Source: Isoptericola sp044389085
GTDB lineage: Bacteria; Actinomycetota; Actinomycetes; Actinomycetales; Cellulomonadaceae
Direction of reading: 5' to 3'
Length of the DNA: 64,000 nucleotides
Assembly: GCF_044389085.1 (NCBI RefSeq)
Contig: NZ_JBIRXP010000003.1
Coordinates: 1 to 64,000, forward strand
In this document: positions 8,954 to 19,453 of the stretch, one piece after another
Numbering within the stretch: the first letter of the stretch is position 1
How the letters are laid out: each line of letters starts with the position of its first letter
Position numbers and translations under genes: made by a program
Notes under the pieces: generated by a model
What the model was told of the DNA's origin: nothing
The model's database searches: none
The model's input: only the letters and a program-made list of their open reading frames with translations

Positions 8954-9867
8954 CCGCCACCGTCTCCACCTCGCCACGCCGCACCGACGCGCCGGTCCTG
9001 CCCGCTGCGACCCCGGGCGGCCGCGGGCGACGCCCGGCGACGACGATCCTCGTCACCGGCATCCTCGCCGTCGTCGCGATCTACTTCCTCGTCCCCGTCT
9101 ACTGGGTGGTCGTCGCGGCCTCGAAGACGACGGACGACCTGTTCGGCACCAACGGCTTCTGGTTCGGCAACACCTTCGCGCTGTTCGACAACCTGGGCGC
9201 GGTGCTCACGTACGGCGGCGGCGTCTTCCTCCGCTGGTTCGCGAACTCGCTGCTGTACGCAGGGGTGGGCGGCCTGATCGCCACCTACCTGGCCGCGGCG
9301 GGAGGGTACGCCCTGGCCAAGTACCGGTTCCGGGGGCGCAACCTCATCTTCGGGCTCGTGCTCGGCGGGGTGCTGGTGCCCGGCACGGCCACGGCCCTGC
9401 CGCTCTTCCTGCTCTTCAGCCAGCTCGGGCTCGCCAACACGTACTGGAGCGTGCTGATCCCCTCGCTGGTGTCGCCGTTCGGCTTCTTCCTGTGCCGCAT
9501 CTACGCCGACGCCACCGTGGACACCTCGCTCGTCGAGGCCGCCCGGATCGACGGCGCGGGGGAGCTGCGCATCTTCCACACCCTGGGGCTGCGCATCATG
9601 ACGCCGGCCCTCGTGACGGTGTTCCTCTTCCAGATCGTCGGGATCTGGAACAACTACTTCCTGCCGCTCGTGATGCTGAGCGACCAGGACCTCTACCCGA
9701 TCACTCTCGGGCTCAACAACTGGAACAGCCAGACCGACCGGCTGCCCGAGTTCTACGAGCTCACCACCGGGGGCGTGCTGCTCTCGGTCATCCCGCTCGC
9801 CGTCGCCATGATCGTGCTGCAACGGTTCTGGCGCGGCGGCCTGACGGAAGGCGCCGTGAAGGCATGA
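8950..9867 (+). CDS. Sugar ABC transporter permease, MalG/UgpE type
   Basis: Second permease subunit, 305 residues with six membrane helices; the first is ILAVVAIYFLVPVYWVVVAA. The EAA loop is EAARIDGAGELRIFHTLGLRI near residue 196. The KTTDDLF segment after helix 1 is typical of the family. Translation is coupled to the upstream permease through ATGA, and the beta-galactosidase gene starts seven bases after the stop. Confidence 0.93.
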   Translation: MTATVSTSPRRTDAPVLPAATPGGRGRRPATTILVTGILAVVAIYFLVPVYWVVVAASKTTDDLFGTNGFWFGNTFALFDNLGAVLTYGGGVFLRWFANSLLYAGVGGLIATYLAAAGGYALAKYRFRGRNLIFGLVLGGVLVPGTATALPLFLLFSQLGLANTYWSVLIPSLVSPFGFFLCRIYADATVDTSLVEAARIDGAGELRIFHTLGLRIMTPALVTVFLFQIVGIWNNYFLPLVMLSDQDLYPITLGLNNWNSQTDRLPEFYELTTGGVLLSVIPLAVAMIVLQRFWRGGLTEGAVKA

Positions 9868-9874
9868 TCGCCGC

Positions 9875-12800
9875 ATGACCCAGCTCTCCTCGCTCCCGCA
9901 CGAGTCCACGACGCCCTGGTCGGGGCGCGTCGAGCCGGCCCGGTCGGCGCTCGACTCCGACGCGCCGCGCCTCTCCTTGGACGGCACGTGGGGCTTCCGC
10001 CTCCTGGCGGGGGTCCCGGGCAGCCCCGGCGGCCACGGCGTGCTGCCGGACGGCGAGGCCCCGGCGGACTTCGCGCGGCCGGGCTACGCGACGTCGCCCG
10101 ACGCGGGCTGGGGCGAGCTGCCCGTGCCCGCGCACTGGGTGCTCGAGGGGGACGGCGCGCACGGGCGGCCGATCTACACGAACGTGCAGTTCCCGTTCCC
10201 GGTGGACCCGCCGCACGTGCCCGACGAGAACCCCACGGGCGACTACCGCCGCGAGGTGGACGTGCCGGCGTCGTGGACCGAGGGCGGGCGCGTGCTGCTG
10301 CGGTTCGACGGCGTGGAGTCGTTCTTCACGGTGTGGGTCAACGGTGAGGAGGTGGGCTCGGCGTCGGGCAGCCGGCTGGCGCACGAGCTCGACGTCACCG
10401 ACGCGGTGCGCCCCGGTCCCAACACCGTGGCCGTGCGCGTGGTGCAGTGGTCCGCCGCGAGCTACCTGGAGGACCAGGACCAGTGGTGGCTGCCCGGCAT
10501 CTTCCGTGACGTCACCCTGCTGCACCGCCCCGTCGGCGCGCTCGACGACGTCTGGCTGGACGCCGACTACGACCCCGCCACGGGGGAGGGCGTCGTCGTG
10601 CCCGAGGTGCGTGCCGACACCGCCGCGTACCCCGTGCGGCTGCGGGTGCCCGAGCTCGGGGTCGACGTCGCGTGGGCGGCGCCCGAGGACGTCGCGCCCG
10701 TCGCCGTGGGCGCCGTCGAGCCCTGGTCGGCGGAGGAGCCGAACCTGTACGACGTGACCGTCGCGTCGGCGGGCGAGACGGTGTCGCTGCGCGTCGGGTT
10801 CCGGCGGGTGGAGATCGTGGGGGACCTCCTGCTCGTCAACGGGCGCCGCGTGGTGTTCTCCGGGATGAACCGGCACGAGACCCACCCCGACCGCGGGCGC
10901 GTCTTCGACGAGGAGCACGCCCGGGCCGACCTGGCGCTGATGAAGCGGCACAACGTCAACGCCATCCGCACCAGCCACTACCCGCCGCACCCGCGCGTCC
11001 TCGACCTCGCCGACGAGCTGGGCCTGTGGGTGATCCTCGAGACCGACCTCGAGACGCACGGGTTCGAGGCCGGCGGCTGGGTCGGCAACCCCAGCGACGA
11101 CCCGCGCTGGCGCGAGGCCTACCTCGACCGCGTGCGCCGCACCGTGGAGCGCGACAAGAACCACGCGAGCGTCGTGCTGTGGTCGCTCGGCAACGAGTCC
11201 GGGACCGGCAGCAACCTCGCCGCGATGGCGGAGTGGACCCGCCACCGCGACCCGTCCCGGCCCGTGCACTACGAGGGCGACTACGCCGGCGAGTACACCG
11301 ACGTCTACTCCCGGATGTACTCGACCGTGCCGGAGACGGCGTCCATCGGCAGCGACGACGACCTGACGCCCGTGCTCGGGTGCTCGATCGCCGACTCGGC
11401 CCGGCAGCGGTCCAAGCCGTTCCTGCTGTGCGAGTACGCGCACGCGATGGGCAACGGCCCGGGCGCGCTCGACCAGTACCGCGAGCTCGTCGACACCCAC
11501 CCGCGGCTGCACGGCGGGTTCGTCTGGGAGTGGCGCGACCACGGCCTGCGGACCACCACCCCCGACGGCGTCGAGTTCTTCGCCTACGGCGGCGACTTCG
11601 GCGAGGTGGTGCACGACGGCAACTTCGTCATGGACGGCATGGTGCTGTCCGACGACACCCCCAGCCCGGGGCTGGTCGAGTTCTGGCACGTCGAGCGGCC
11701 GGTCGTCGTGCGGCCGTCGGGCGGCCCGGCGTCGGGGAGCGTGGAGGTCTGGAACCGCCGGCACACCGCGGACACCGGCGACCTCGTGCTGCGCTGGCGC
11801 GTGGAGCACGACGGCGAGGTGGTCGCCTCCGGCGAGGCCTCGGCGGCGGACGACGACGGCGCGCCCGTCGCGGCGGGGGAGCGGGCCGTCGTCGGGCTGC
11901 TCGACCCGGCGGCGCTGCCCGCGGCGGCGCCCGGTGCCGAGGTGTTCCCCACCGTGGAGCTCGCCCTGCGCGAGGGTGCGGCGTGGGCCGACGCCGGGCA
12001 CGTCGTCGCGCGGGACCAGTGGGCCCTGCCGTCCCGGGCCGCCGTCCGTACGCGGCGTCGCGCGGCCGTGGCGCTCGCGGACGCCCCCGTCGCGTTCCGC
12101 GGCCCGGAGCTCGTCGCGCTGGCCGGGGCCGACGTCTCCGCACCGCGCGTCGAGCTGTGGCGCGCCCCGACGGACAACGACCGCGGCGCCGCGATGGGCA
12201 GCTACGACGCCGAGGACCCGGCCACCCTGCCGTGGCGCGGCACGCCCGCGCCGCCGGTCGCGGACCGCTGGCGCCGCCAGGGCCTGGACCGGCTCACCCA
12301 CCGCACCGTCGCCGTCGAGGAGTCGACCGACCGGCGTCGGGTGCTGCGACGGGTGTCGGCGGCGCAGAGCCGCCGGTCGATCGACGTGGAGGAGACCTGG
12401 ACCGCCGAGCGGGCGGCCGACGGCGTCGTCGAGGCCGTGCTGCGGGTCGTCATGACCCCCGACGACCACTGGGACGACGTGTGGCCGCGGGTCGGCGTGC
12501 ACCTCGCGCTGCCGACGGACGTGGACGGCGCGGAGTGGTACGGGCTGGGGCCGCACGACTCGTACCCGGACGCGCGCTCCTCCGTGGTGGTGGGGAGGCA
12601 CCGTGCCGGGATCGACGACCTGTCGGTGCGGTACGCGCGGCCGCAGGAGTCGGGACACCGGTCCGAGGTGCGCGAGCTGGAGCTGAGCCGCGGCGGCAGC
12701 CGGTGGGTGCGCCTGACCGCCGCCCGCGACGCGCGGGGTCGCCTGCCCGGGTTCACGCTCGCCCGGCACTCGGCCCACGAGCTGTCCGCGGCGGCGCACC

Positions 12801-12952
12801 CGCACGAGCTGCCCGCCCCGCAGCACCACCACCTGTACGTGGACGCCGCCCAGCACGGCCTCGGCTCGCGCGCCTGCGGCCCGGACGTGTGGCCGACGGC
12901 GATGCTCCGCCCGCAGGCCCGCACCCTCGAGCTGCGCTGGCGAGCGCTCTGA
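9875..12952 (+). CDS. Cytoplasmic beta-galactosidase, glycoside hydrolase family 2 (LacZ type)
   Basis: Retaining beta-galactosidase of 1025 residues, close to LacZ length, with no signal peptide. The domains are the sugar-binding jelly roll (about 40-220), an immunoglobulin-like domain, a TIM barrel (about 330-620) and the C-terminal small-chain domain that begins around APRVELWRAPTDNDRG. The acid/base Glu441 lies in SLGNESGTG and the nucleophile Glu520 in FLLCEYAHAMGNGPG. RTSHYPPHP and the barrel Trp/His residues are also conserved. As the last gene of the importer operon it probably hydrolyses imported galacto-oligosaccharides. A strong hairpin follows the stop. Confidence 0.95.
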   Translation: MTQLSSLPHESTTPWSGRVEPARSALDSDAPRLSLDGTWGFRLLAGVPGSPGGHGVLPDGEAPADFARPGYATSPDAGWGELPVPAHWVLEGDGAHGRPIYTNVQFPFPVDPPHVPDENPTGDYRREVDVPASWTEGGRVLLRFDGVESFFTVWVNGEEVGSASGSRLAHELDVTDAVRPGPNTVAVRVVQWSAASYLEDQDQWWLPGIFRDVTLLHRPVGALDDVWLDADYDPATGEGVVVPEVRADTAAYPVRLRVPELGVDVAWAAPEDVAPVAVGAVEPWSAEEPNLYDVTVASAGETVSLRVGFRRVEIVGDLLLVNGRRVVFSGMNRHETHPDRGRVFDEEHARADLALMKRHNVNAIRTSHYPPHPRVLDLADELGLWVILETDLETHGFEAGGWVGNPSDDPRWREAYLDRVRRTVERDKNHASVVLWSLGNESGTGSNLAAMAEWTRHRDPSRPVHYEGDYAGEYTDVYSRMYSTVPETASIGSDDDLTPVLGCSIADSARQRSKPFLLCEYAHAMGNGPGALDQYRELVDTHPRLHGGFVWEWRDHGLRTTTPDGVEFFAYGGDFGEVVHDGNFVMDGMVLSDDTPSPGLVEFWHVERPVVVRPSGGPASGSVEVWNRRHTADTGDLVLRWRVEHDGEVVASGEASAADDDGAPVAAGERAVVGLLDPAALPAAAPGAEVFPTVELALREGAAWADAGHVVARDQWALPSRAAVRTRRRAAVALADAPVAFRGPELVALAGADVSAPRVELWRAPTDNDRGAAMGSYDAEDPATLPWRGTPAPPVADRWRRQGLDRLTHRTVAVEESTDRRRVLRRVSAAQSRRSIDVEETWTAERAADGVVEAVLRVVMTPDDHWDDVWPRVGVHLALPTDVDGAEWYGLGPHDSYPDARSSVVVGRHRAGIDDLSVRYARPQESGHRSEVRELELSRGGSRWVRLTAARDARGRLPGFTLARHSAHELSAAAHPHELPAPQHHHLYVDAAQHGLGSRACGPDVWPTAMLRPQARTLELRWRAL

Positions 12953-12956
12953 GAGC

Positions 12957-13018
12957 GTTGTGGGCGCGATCTCGGGGACTATTCGCGACCGAATTGTCCC
13001 CGAAATCGCGCCCACAAC
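12957..13018. terminator. Bidirectional hairpin between convergent genes, second copy of the 6464 family
   Basis: Arms 12957-12979 and 12996-13018 pair over 23 bases with one G-T type mismatch. It fills the gap between the GH2 stop and the stop of the convergent ABC-F gene (13020), where it can end both transcripts. The left 33 bases match the hairpin at 6471-6503 at 31 positions. Confidence 0.88.
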
Positions 13019-13019
13019 A

Positions 13020-14693
<1,674 letters not shown>

Positions 14694-14828
14694 GGGCGGG
14701 ACTCCTTCCGTCGCCGGCGTCGGCGGTCGTGGAGGACGGCGGTCGCGCGTGCGCTCACAGAGTTCCCATGGCCGTGCACCCTACGCACGAGCGTCCCGCG
14801 CTGCCAGGGGATTGTGGGGAGCGGGTGG

Positions 14829-17222
14829 TCACCAGGTCAGGGTCACCGGGCCGATCAGTCCGGACGGGCGGCGGTCGCCCTCGTACCAGTTCGCGGCGCT
14901 GTTGCTCACCAGCACCTCGACGGCGTGGGGGCCCGGCGCCAGGGCGCCGAGGTCCACCACGTACGGCGCCGCCAGCGCGTGCCCGACGACGGCGCCGTCC
15001 ACCCGCACGGTGGCGGCCTCGCCCACGACGCCGAGGTCCAGGCGGGCGTGGCCCGCGCCGTCCGGCACGTCGACCTCGGCCGTGTAGCGCACCGATCCCG
15101 AGAACCGGCGCAGGCCGGGCACCTCGGTCCAGTCGCCCGGACTCAGCTCCGCAGGCACGACGGCGGACGCGTCCTCCGCGGTCGTGCTCGGCTCGCCGAC
15201 CGTGCGCTCGACCGTGCGCTCGACCGTGCCCCGCCAGCCCGTGACCTCGACGCGGTGTCCCGGCGTGGCGACGGCGGGCGCGACCGGCTGCCCCGCGGCG
15301 GGGACGAGCGCCAGGGTGCGGCGCCGCCCCAGCTCCAGGAGCACGCGCCCCTGGTCGTCGCGCTCGACGGCGTGCCGGGCGTCGGTGAACGGGGCCCACC
15401 AGCACGCGTCGTCGGGCACCGACGGCAGCCGCAGCCAGGTGCGGACGGAGGCTTCGCCCTCGTGGAAGAAGAGGTACCCGGCGTGCCCGCCGAGGACGAC
15501 GGCGCGCAGGTCGGGCACCGCGGGACCGGCCTCCACGACCGGGGCGCCGGCCGCGCGCAGCCGCACCTTGAGGGCGGCGACGTCGGGCACGCCGTCGTCG
15601 GGGTCGACCAGGACGGCGTACCCGGCAGCCGCGCGCGCGTCGTCCCGGTCCACGTACCCGAAGTCGACCTGCGACTCCAGCAGCGCCCGGACGACCGGGC
15701 CGGACGGCACGGAGTCGGCGCGGCTGAGCACGCCGACCGACCAGACCGGTGGCGCGGCGTCGAGCAGCTGCGCCACCCGCCGCACGTACCCGACGAGGGG
15801 CGGCAGGTGCGGCCACCACGAGTTCCAGCGGCCCAGGTCGGGCTCGCTCTCGAACGCGCGCCCGCCGCGCACGGAGGAGAAGAACGCGTGCAGCACGGGC
15901 GTGGTCACGCCGCGTGACAGGTACCAGTCCAGCAGCCAGCGCGCCTCGTCGAGGCTGAGCCGCCAGCCGTACGCGCCGAGCACCTCGGTCACCGCCGACG
16001 CCCCGCCGCGGGCCCGGGCCGCGCTGGCCGCGACCTTCGGGGCGGTGCTCTCCGGGCCGTCGAGCCCCGTGCTGCTGCCGCCCTCGTCGCGGCTCGCCGC
16101 GCTGCGCGGCACCACCCAGCGCCACACCGTGTCCTGGCCCGGCCAGTGCAGGCGCGCGGCGGTGGCCAGGTCGTCCGGCTCGGCCGGGTGGCCGGTGAGC
16201 GCGATCCCGTGCGCGGCGCACCACGCCGCCTGCGCGTCGTAGTACACCCGGTGCAGCCGCGCCCGCACGGCGTCGTCCCAGTCGCGCACGAACCCGGTCG
16301 CGTCCGGGTCGGTGCCGCCCGGGCGCGTGCCCTCGCCGTCCCACAGCTCGGGCAGGCGGCGCGCCACCTCCGCGACCTCGACGCCCAGGGCGGACGCGAC
16401 CTCCGCCTCCAGCCCCGGCGTGTACGGGCGGGCGAGCGGTCGGTGCCCGCGGCCCAGCAGGAACGGCTCGTCGGTGAACATCGCCACGACGGTCGTGCCC
16501 AGGTGCTCCCCGAGCGCGGCGGCGTAGGCGTCGTGGGTCAGCTCCAGGAACGCCGCGACGGCGTCCGGGTTCAGCAGGTCGGCCGCCGGCGGCGCGAGCG
16601 CCGAGCCGTCGTCCTGCTCCGCGTGCGCCCCGCGGATCGTGCCCCCGCTCGCCGCGTCGAACACGGCCACGACGCCCCACGTCCCCGCCGGGAGGTCCAG
16701 GCGCACCAGCCCCGGCGCGCGGACCGGGAGCAGGACGGCGTCGTCGCCCACGACCTCGCCGTCCTCGTCCGTGCGCCGTGCGACGACGGCCAGCAGCCGG
16801 GCGTCAAGGTCGCGGCCCAGCGCGGGCCGCCAGTAGCCGGCCTCCGCGGGGTCGGCACCGGCCGGTACCTCGATGTCGCGCGTCACGGGCACGAGGCACC
16901 GTGCGGCGAACGCCGGGTCGCGCGCCACCACGGCGCCGTTCGCGGACCCGGACGGGTACGACGCCTCGTCGTACAGCATCACCGCGAGGCCGAGCCGCGC
17001 GCACTCGTCGACCGCGACGCGGACCAGCCGCAGGAACTCCGGCGTCAGGTAGCCCACCCGCCGGCTGAGCCCCACGCGAGCGCTGAGCGTCACCCCGACG
17101 AAGCCGGCGCCCGCGATCTCCCGGAGCTGCGCGAGCACGCCGGCGTCGTCGAGGTCGTCGTTCCAGAACACGAACGCGTACGGCCCCACCGGCCCGGCCG
17201 GGAGCCGCGCGGCGTCGCTCAT
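14829..17222 (-). CDS. GH106-like glycoside hydrolase, possible alpha-L-rhamnosidase
   Basis: Large cytoplasmic protein of 797 residues without a signal peptide. The N-terminal half looks like a TIM barrel of the GH106/PF17132 type: VFWNDDLDDAGVLAQL at about residue 18, the YDEASYPSGSANG segment near residue 83, and a candidate catalytic MFTDEP near residue 250. The C-terminal region ends in a jelly-roll with VVGEAATVRVDGAVVG and GLIGPVTL, as in sugar-binding domains of GH106 and GH2 enzymes. Its start overlaps the GH42 stop (ATGA), so the two are cotranslated. A cytoplasmic rhamnosidase acting on RG-I oligosaccharides fits the neighbouring rhamnose genes. It is shorter than typical GH106 enzymes and could belong to a related unclassified family. 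Confidence 0.6.
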   Translation of the reverse strand: MSDAARLPAGPVGPYAFVFWNDDLDDAGVLAQLREIAGAGFVGVTLSARVGLSRRVGYLTPEFLRLVRVAVDECARLGLAVMLYDEASYPSGSANGAVVARDPAFAARCLVPVTRDIEVPAGADPAEAGYWRPALGRDLDARLLAVVARRTDEDGEVVGDDAVLLPVRAPGLVRLDLPAGTWGVVAVFDAASGGTIRGAHAEQDDGSALAPPAADLLNPDAVAAFLELTHDAYAAALGEHLGTTVVAMFTDEPFLLGRGHRPLARPYTPGLEAEVASALGVEVAEVARRLPELWDGEGTRPGGTDPDATGFVRDWDDAVRARLHRVYYDAQAAWCAAHGIALTGHPAEPDDLATAARLHWPGQDTVWRWVVPRSAASRDEGGSSTGLDGPESTAPKVAASAARARGGASAVTEVLGAYGWRLSLDEARWLLDWYLSRGVTTPVLHAFFSSVRGGRAFESEPDLGRWNSWWPHLPPLVGYVRRVAQLLDAAPPVWSVGVLSRADSVPSGPVVRALLESQVDFGYVDRDDARAAAGYAVLVDPDDGVPDVAALKVRLRAAGAPVVEAGPAVPDLRAVVLGGHAGYLFFHEGEASVRTWLRLPSVPDDACWWAPFTDARHAVERDDQGRVLLELGRRRTLALVPAAGQPVAPAVATPGHRVEVTGWRGTVERTVERTVGEPSTTAEDASAVVPAELSPGDWTEVPGLRRFSGSVRYTAEVDVPDGAGHARLDLGVVGEAATVRVDGAVVGHALAAPYVVDLGALAPGPHAVEVLVSNSAANWYEGDRRPSGLIGPVTLTW

Positions 17223-19288
17223 CCGACCCGGACCACGCGCACGGCGCCCGCGGGGACTGTGAGGGTGCCGGTGACCGCGTCACCGGTGAGCAGCTCGGTG
17301 CCCGTCACCGGCGAGCCGTCCGCCCCGAGGGTCGCGTCGTCGACGGTGTGGTTGATCGCGAAGAGCCACGAGGTCGAGCCGTCCTCCGCCCAGCGGCGCA
17401 CGAGCTCCACGCCCGCCGGGGCGACGACGTCGGGCCCCACGCCCGCCTCGGCCACGAGCCGCTGGGCGAGCGCGCCGAGGCCCGCGTCGTCGAGCCGCGT
17501 CGCGACGTACCACGCCTGCCCGGCGCCGACCTCGCGGCGGGTGACCGCCGCCCGCCCGGCGAGGGCGCCGTCGTCGTACGACGCGACGACCTCGGTGCCC
17601 TCGGCCACGTGCGTCTTCTCGGTCCACAGGTCCGCGGTCGCCTCGCCGGCGACGGCCTTGCCGACCACGCGCACCTCCTCGCCCTCCTGCAGCGGGTGGA
17701 ACTCCTCGGTGCGCACGCCGAGCAGGTCGCGGAACGCGCCCGGGTACCCGCCGAGGCGCACGTGGTCGTGCTCGTCCACGATGCCGGAGAAGTAGGTGAC
17801 GACGACGGTCGCCCCGCGCTCGGCGGCCGCCGCGACGCTCGCCGCGTCGGCGTCGGTGACGACGTACGTGGTGGGCAGTACGACGAGGTCGTAGCCGTCG
17901 AGGTCGGCGCCCGGCGGCACGAGGTCGGTCGTGACGCCGAGCCGCCACAGCGCCCGGTACCAGGCCTTGACCTGGTCCATGTAGCGCAGGTCCTGCGTGG
18001 GGTGCGAGTCGAGCTCGGCGCCCCACCACGACGGCCAGTCCACGACGACCGCGGCGCGCGACCGCACCCGCGAACCGCGGACCTCGCCCAGCGCCCGCAG
18101 CGCCCGGCCGAGCGTCACGACGTCGCGCCAGACGTCGGAGTCGCGCCCGGCGTGGGGCACCATCGCCGAGTGGTACTTCTCGGCCCCGGCCCTGGACTGG
18201 CGCCACTGGAAGAACATCACCGCGTCCGCGCCGCGGGCCACGTGCGCCAGGGAGTTGCGCAGCATCTCGCCCGGCGCCTTGGGCGTGTTGCGCGGCTGCC
18301 AGTTCACGGCCGACGTCGAGTGCTCCATGAGGATCCACGGCGCGCCGCCCCCGACGCCGCGGGTGAGGTCCGCGGAGAACGCGAGGTCGACGTGGCGCTC
18401 GGGGTCCGCGGGGAACGTGTAGTGGTCGTTCGCGACGACGTCGAGCTCCGGGCCCCACGTGAAGTAGTCCATGCCGGGGGTGTGCGCCGTCGCCATGAGG
18501 TTGGTGGTGACGGGCACGTCCGGCGTGATCTCGCGCAGGGTGTCCCGCAGGTCGAGGTAGTAGTCGAGCAGCGCGTCGGACGAGAAGCGGTGGAAGTCGA
18601 GCTGCTGCGTGGGGTTGGCGAACGTCGGCGCCGTCAGCGGCGGCAGCACGTCGTCGAACGACCCGTAGCGCTGCGACCAGAACGCCGTGCCCCACGCCTC
18701 GTTGAGCGCGTCGACGCTGCCGTAGCGGGCGCGCAGCCACTCGCGGAAGGCCGCGGCGGCGGAGTCCGAGTAGTCCCGGGGCACGTGGCAGCCGATCTCG
18801 TTGTCCACGTGCCAGACGGCGAGCGCCGGGTGGTCGCGGTAGCGCTCCGCGATGCGGGTGGTCATGCGCAGCGCGTAGTCGCGGTGCACGGGGTGGGTGA
18901 CGGCGTACGCCTGGCGCCCGCCCTGGTGCAGCACGGTGCCGTCGGCGGTGCGGGGCAGGATCTCGGGGTGCTGGCGGGTGAGCCACGGGGGAGGTGACGC
19001 GGTGGCGGTCGCGAGCGCGACGCGGATGCCGGCGGCGTGCAGGCGGTCCATCGTCTCGTCGAGCCACCCCCAGTCGAGCTCGCCCTCGCGCGGCTCGATC
19101 GTGGCCCAGGAGAAGATCGCCACGCTGAGGATGCTCACCCCGGCCTCGCGCATGAGCTCGAGGTCCTCGAGGCGCACGTCCTGCGGCCACTGCTCGGGGT
19201 TGTAGTCGCCGCCGAAGCCGAGGCCGTCGAGGCCGTCGTTCCAGGGGCGGGGGGTCGGGGTGGACTCCGGTGTCGTGCGTCGTCGCAT
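17219..19288 (-). CDS. Beta-galactosidase, glycoside hydrolase family 42
   Basis: Cytoplasmic retaining beta-galactosidase of 689 residues, the normal length for GH42 and comparable to YesZ of the Bacillus RG-I locus. The TIM barrel starts with FGGDYNPEQWP. The acid/base is Glu164 in VWHVDNEIGCH and the nucleophile is Glu322 in ILMEHSTSAVNW. The trimerisation domain (about 395-600) and a C-terminal beta domain follow. It is the first gene of a two-gene operon with the GH106-like enzyme and has a LacI-type operator 16-27 bases before its start. Release of galactose from RG-I side chains is the likely role. Confidence 0.94.
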   Translation of the reverse strand: MRRRTTPESTPTPRPWNDGLDGLGFGGDYNPEQWPQDVRLEDLELMREAGVSILSVAIFSWATIEPREGELDWGWLDETMDRLHAAGIRVALATATASPPPWLTRQHPEILPRTADGTVLHQGGRQAYAVTHPVHRDYALRMTTRIAERYRDHPALAVWHVDNEIGCHVPRDYSDSAAAAFREWLRARYGSVDALNEAWGTAFWSQRYGSFDDVLPPLTAPTFANPTQQLDFHRFSSDALLDYYLDLRDTLREITPDVPVTTNLMATAHTPGMDYFTWGPELDVVANDHYTFPADPERHVDLAFSADLTRGVGGGAPWILMEHSTSAVNWQPRNTPKAPGEMLRNSLAHVARGADAVMFFQWRQSRAGAEKYHSAMVPHAGRDSDVWRDVVTLGRALRALGEVRGSRVRSRAAVVVDWPSWWGAELDSHPTQDLRYMDQVKAWYRALWRLGVTTDLVPPGADLDGYDLVVLPTTYVVTDADAASVAAAAERGATVVVTYFSGIVDEHDHVRLGGYPGAFRDLLGVRTEEFHPLQEGEEVRVVGKAVAGEATADLWTEKTHVAEGTEVVASYDDGALAGRAAVTRREVGAGQAWYVATRLDDAGLGALAQRLVAEAGVGPDVVAPAGVELVRRWAEDGSTSWLFAINHTVDDATLGADGSPVTGTELLTGDAVTGTLTVPAGAVRVVRVG

Positions 19289-19303
19289 GGCCCGAGTCTG
19301 TCA

Positions 19304-19315
19304 TGTATCGATTCA
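19304..19315 (-). promoter_or_regulatory. LacI-type operator in the GH42 promoter region
   Basis: TGTATCGATTCA matches the TGAAnCGnTTCA pattern with one change in one half-site. It lies 16 bases upstream of the GH42 ATG, close enough to block transcription initiation. The same motif occurs at 20586, 21149 and 60874. Confidence 0.6.
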
Positions 19316-19375
19316 ACGGGGAAGCGCTTGCTGTGCGTCGTGACCCTGTCCCGGGCGTGCAGAACCTGGCCGCGG

Positions 19376-19447
19376 GTCACCTTCGAGCACGCGATCTGTC
19401 GCGGCAACCGGCCCGTTGCCGCGACAGATCGCTTGCTCGAACGTGAC
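19376..19447. terminator. 33-bp hairpin after the lacI gene
   Basis: Arms 19376-19408 and 19415-19447 pair with two mismatches around a six-base loop. It begins a few bases beyond the stop of the minus-strand lacI gene (19454) and lies upstream of the GH42 promoter, so it probably insulates the two transcripts. The stem core is GCGATCTGTCGCGGCAAC. Confidence 0.85.
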
Positions 19448-19453
19448 GGGCCG

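Noticed and set aside
9788..13015. Very long minus-strand frame opposite the GH2 gene
   Set aside because: Low-complexity shadow of the beta-galactosidase. Its N-terminal residues come from the palindrome at 12957-13018, which also explains similar peptides near 6473.
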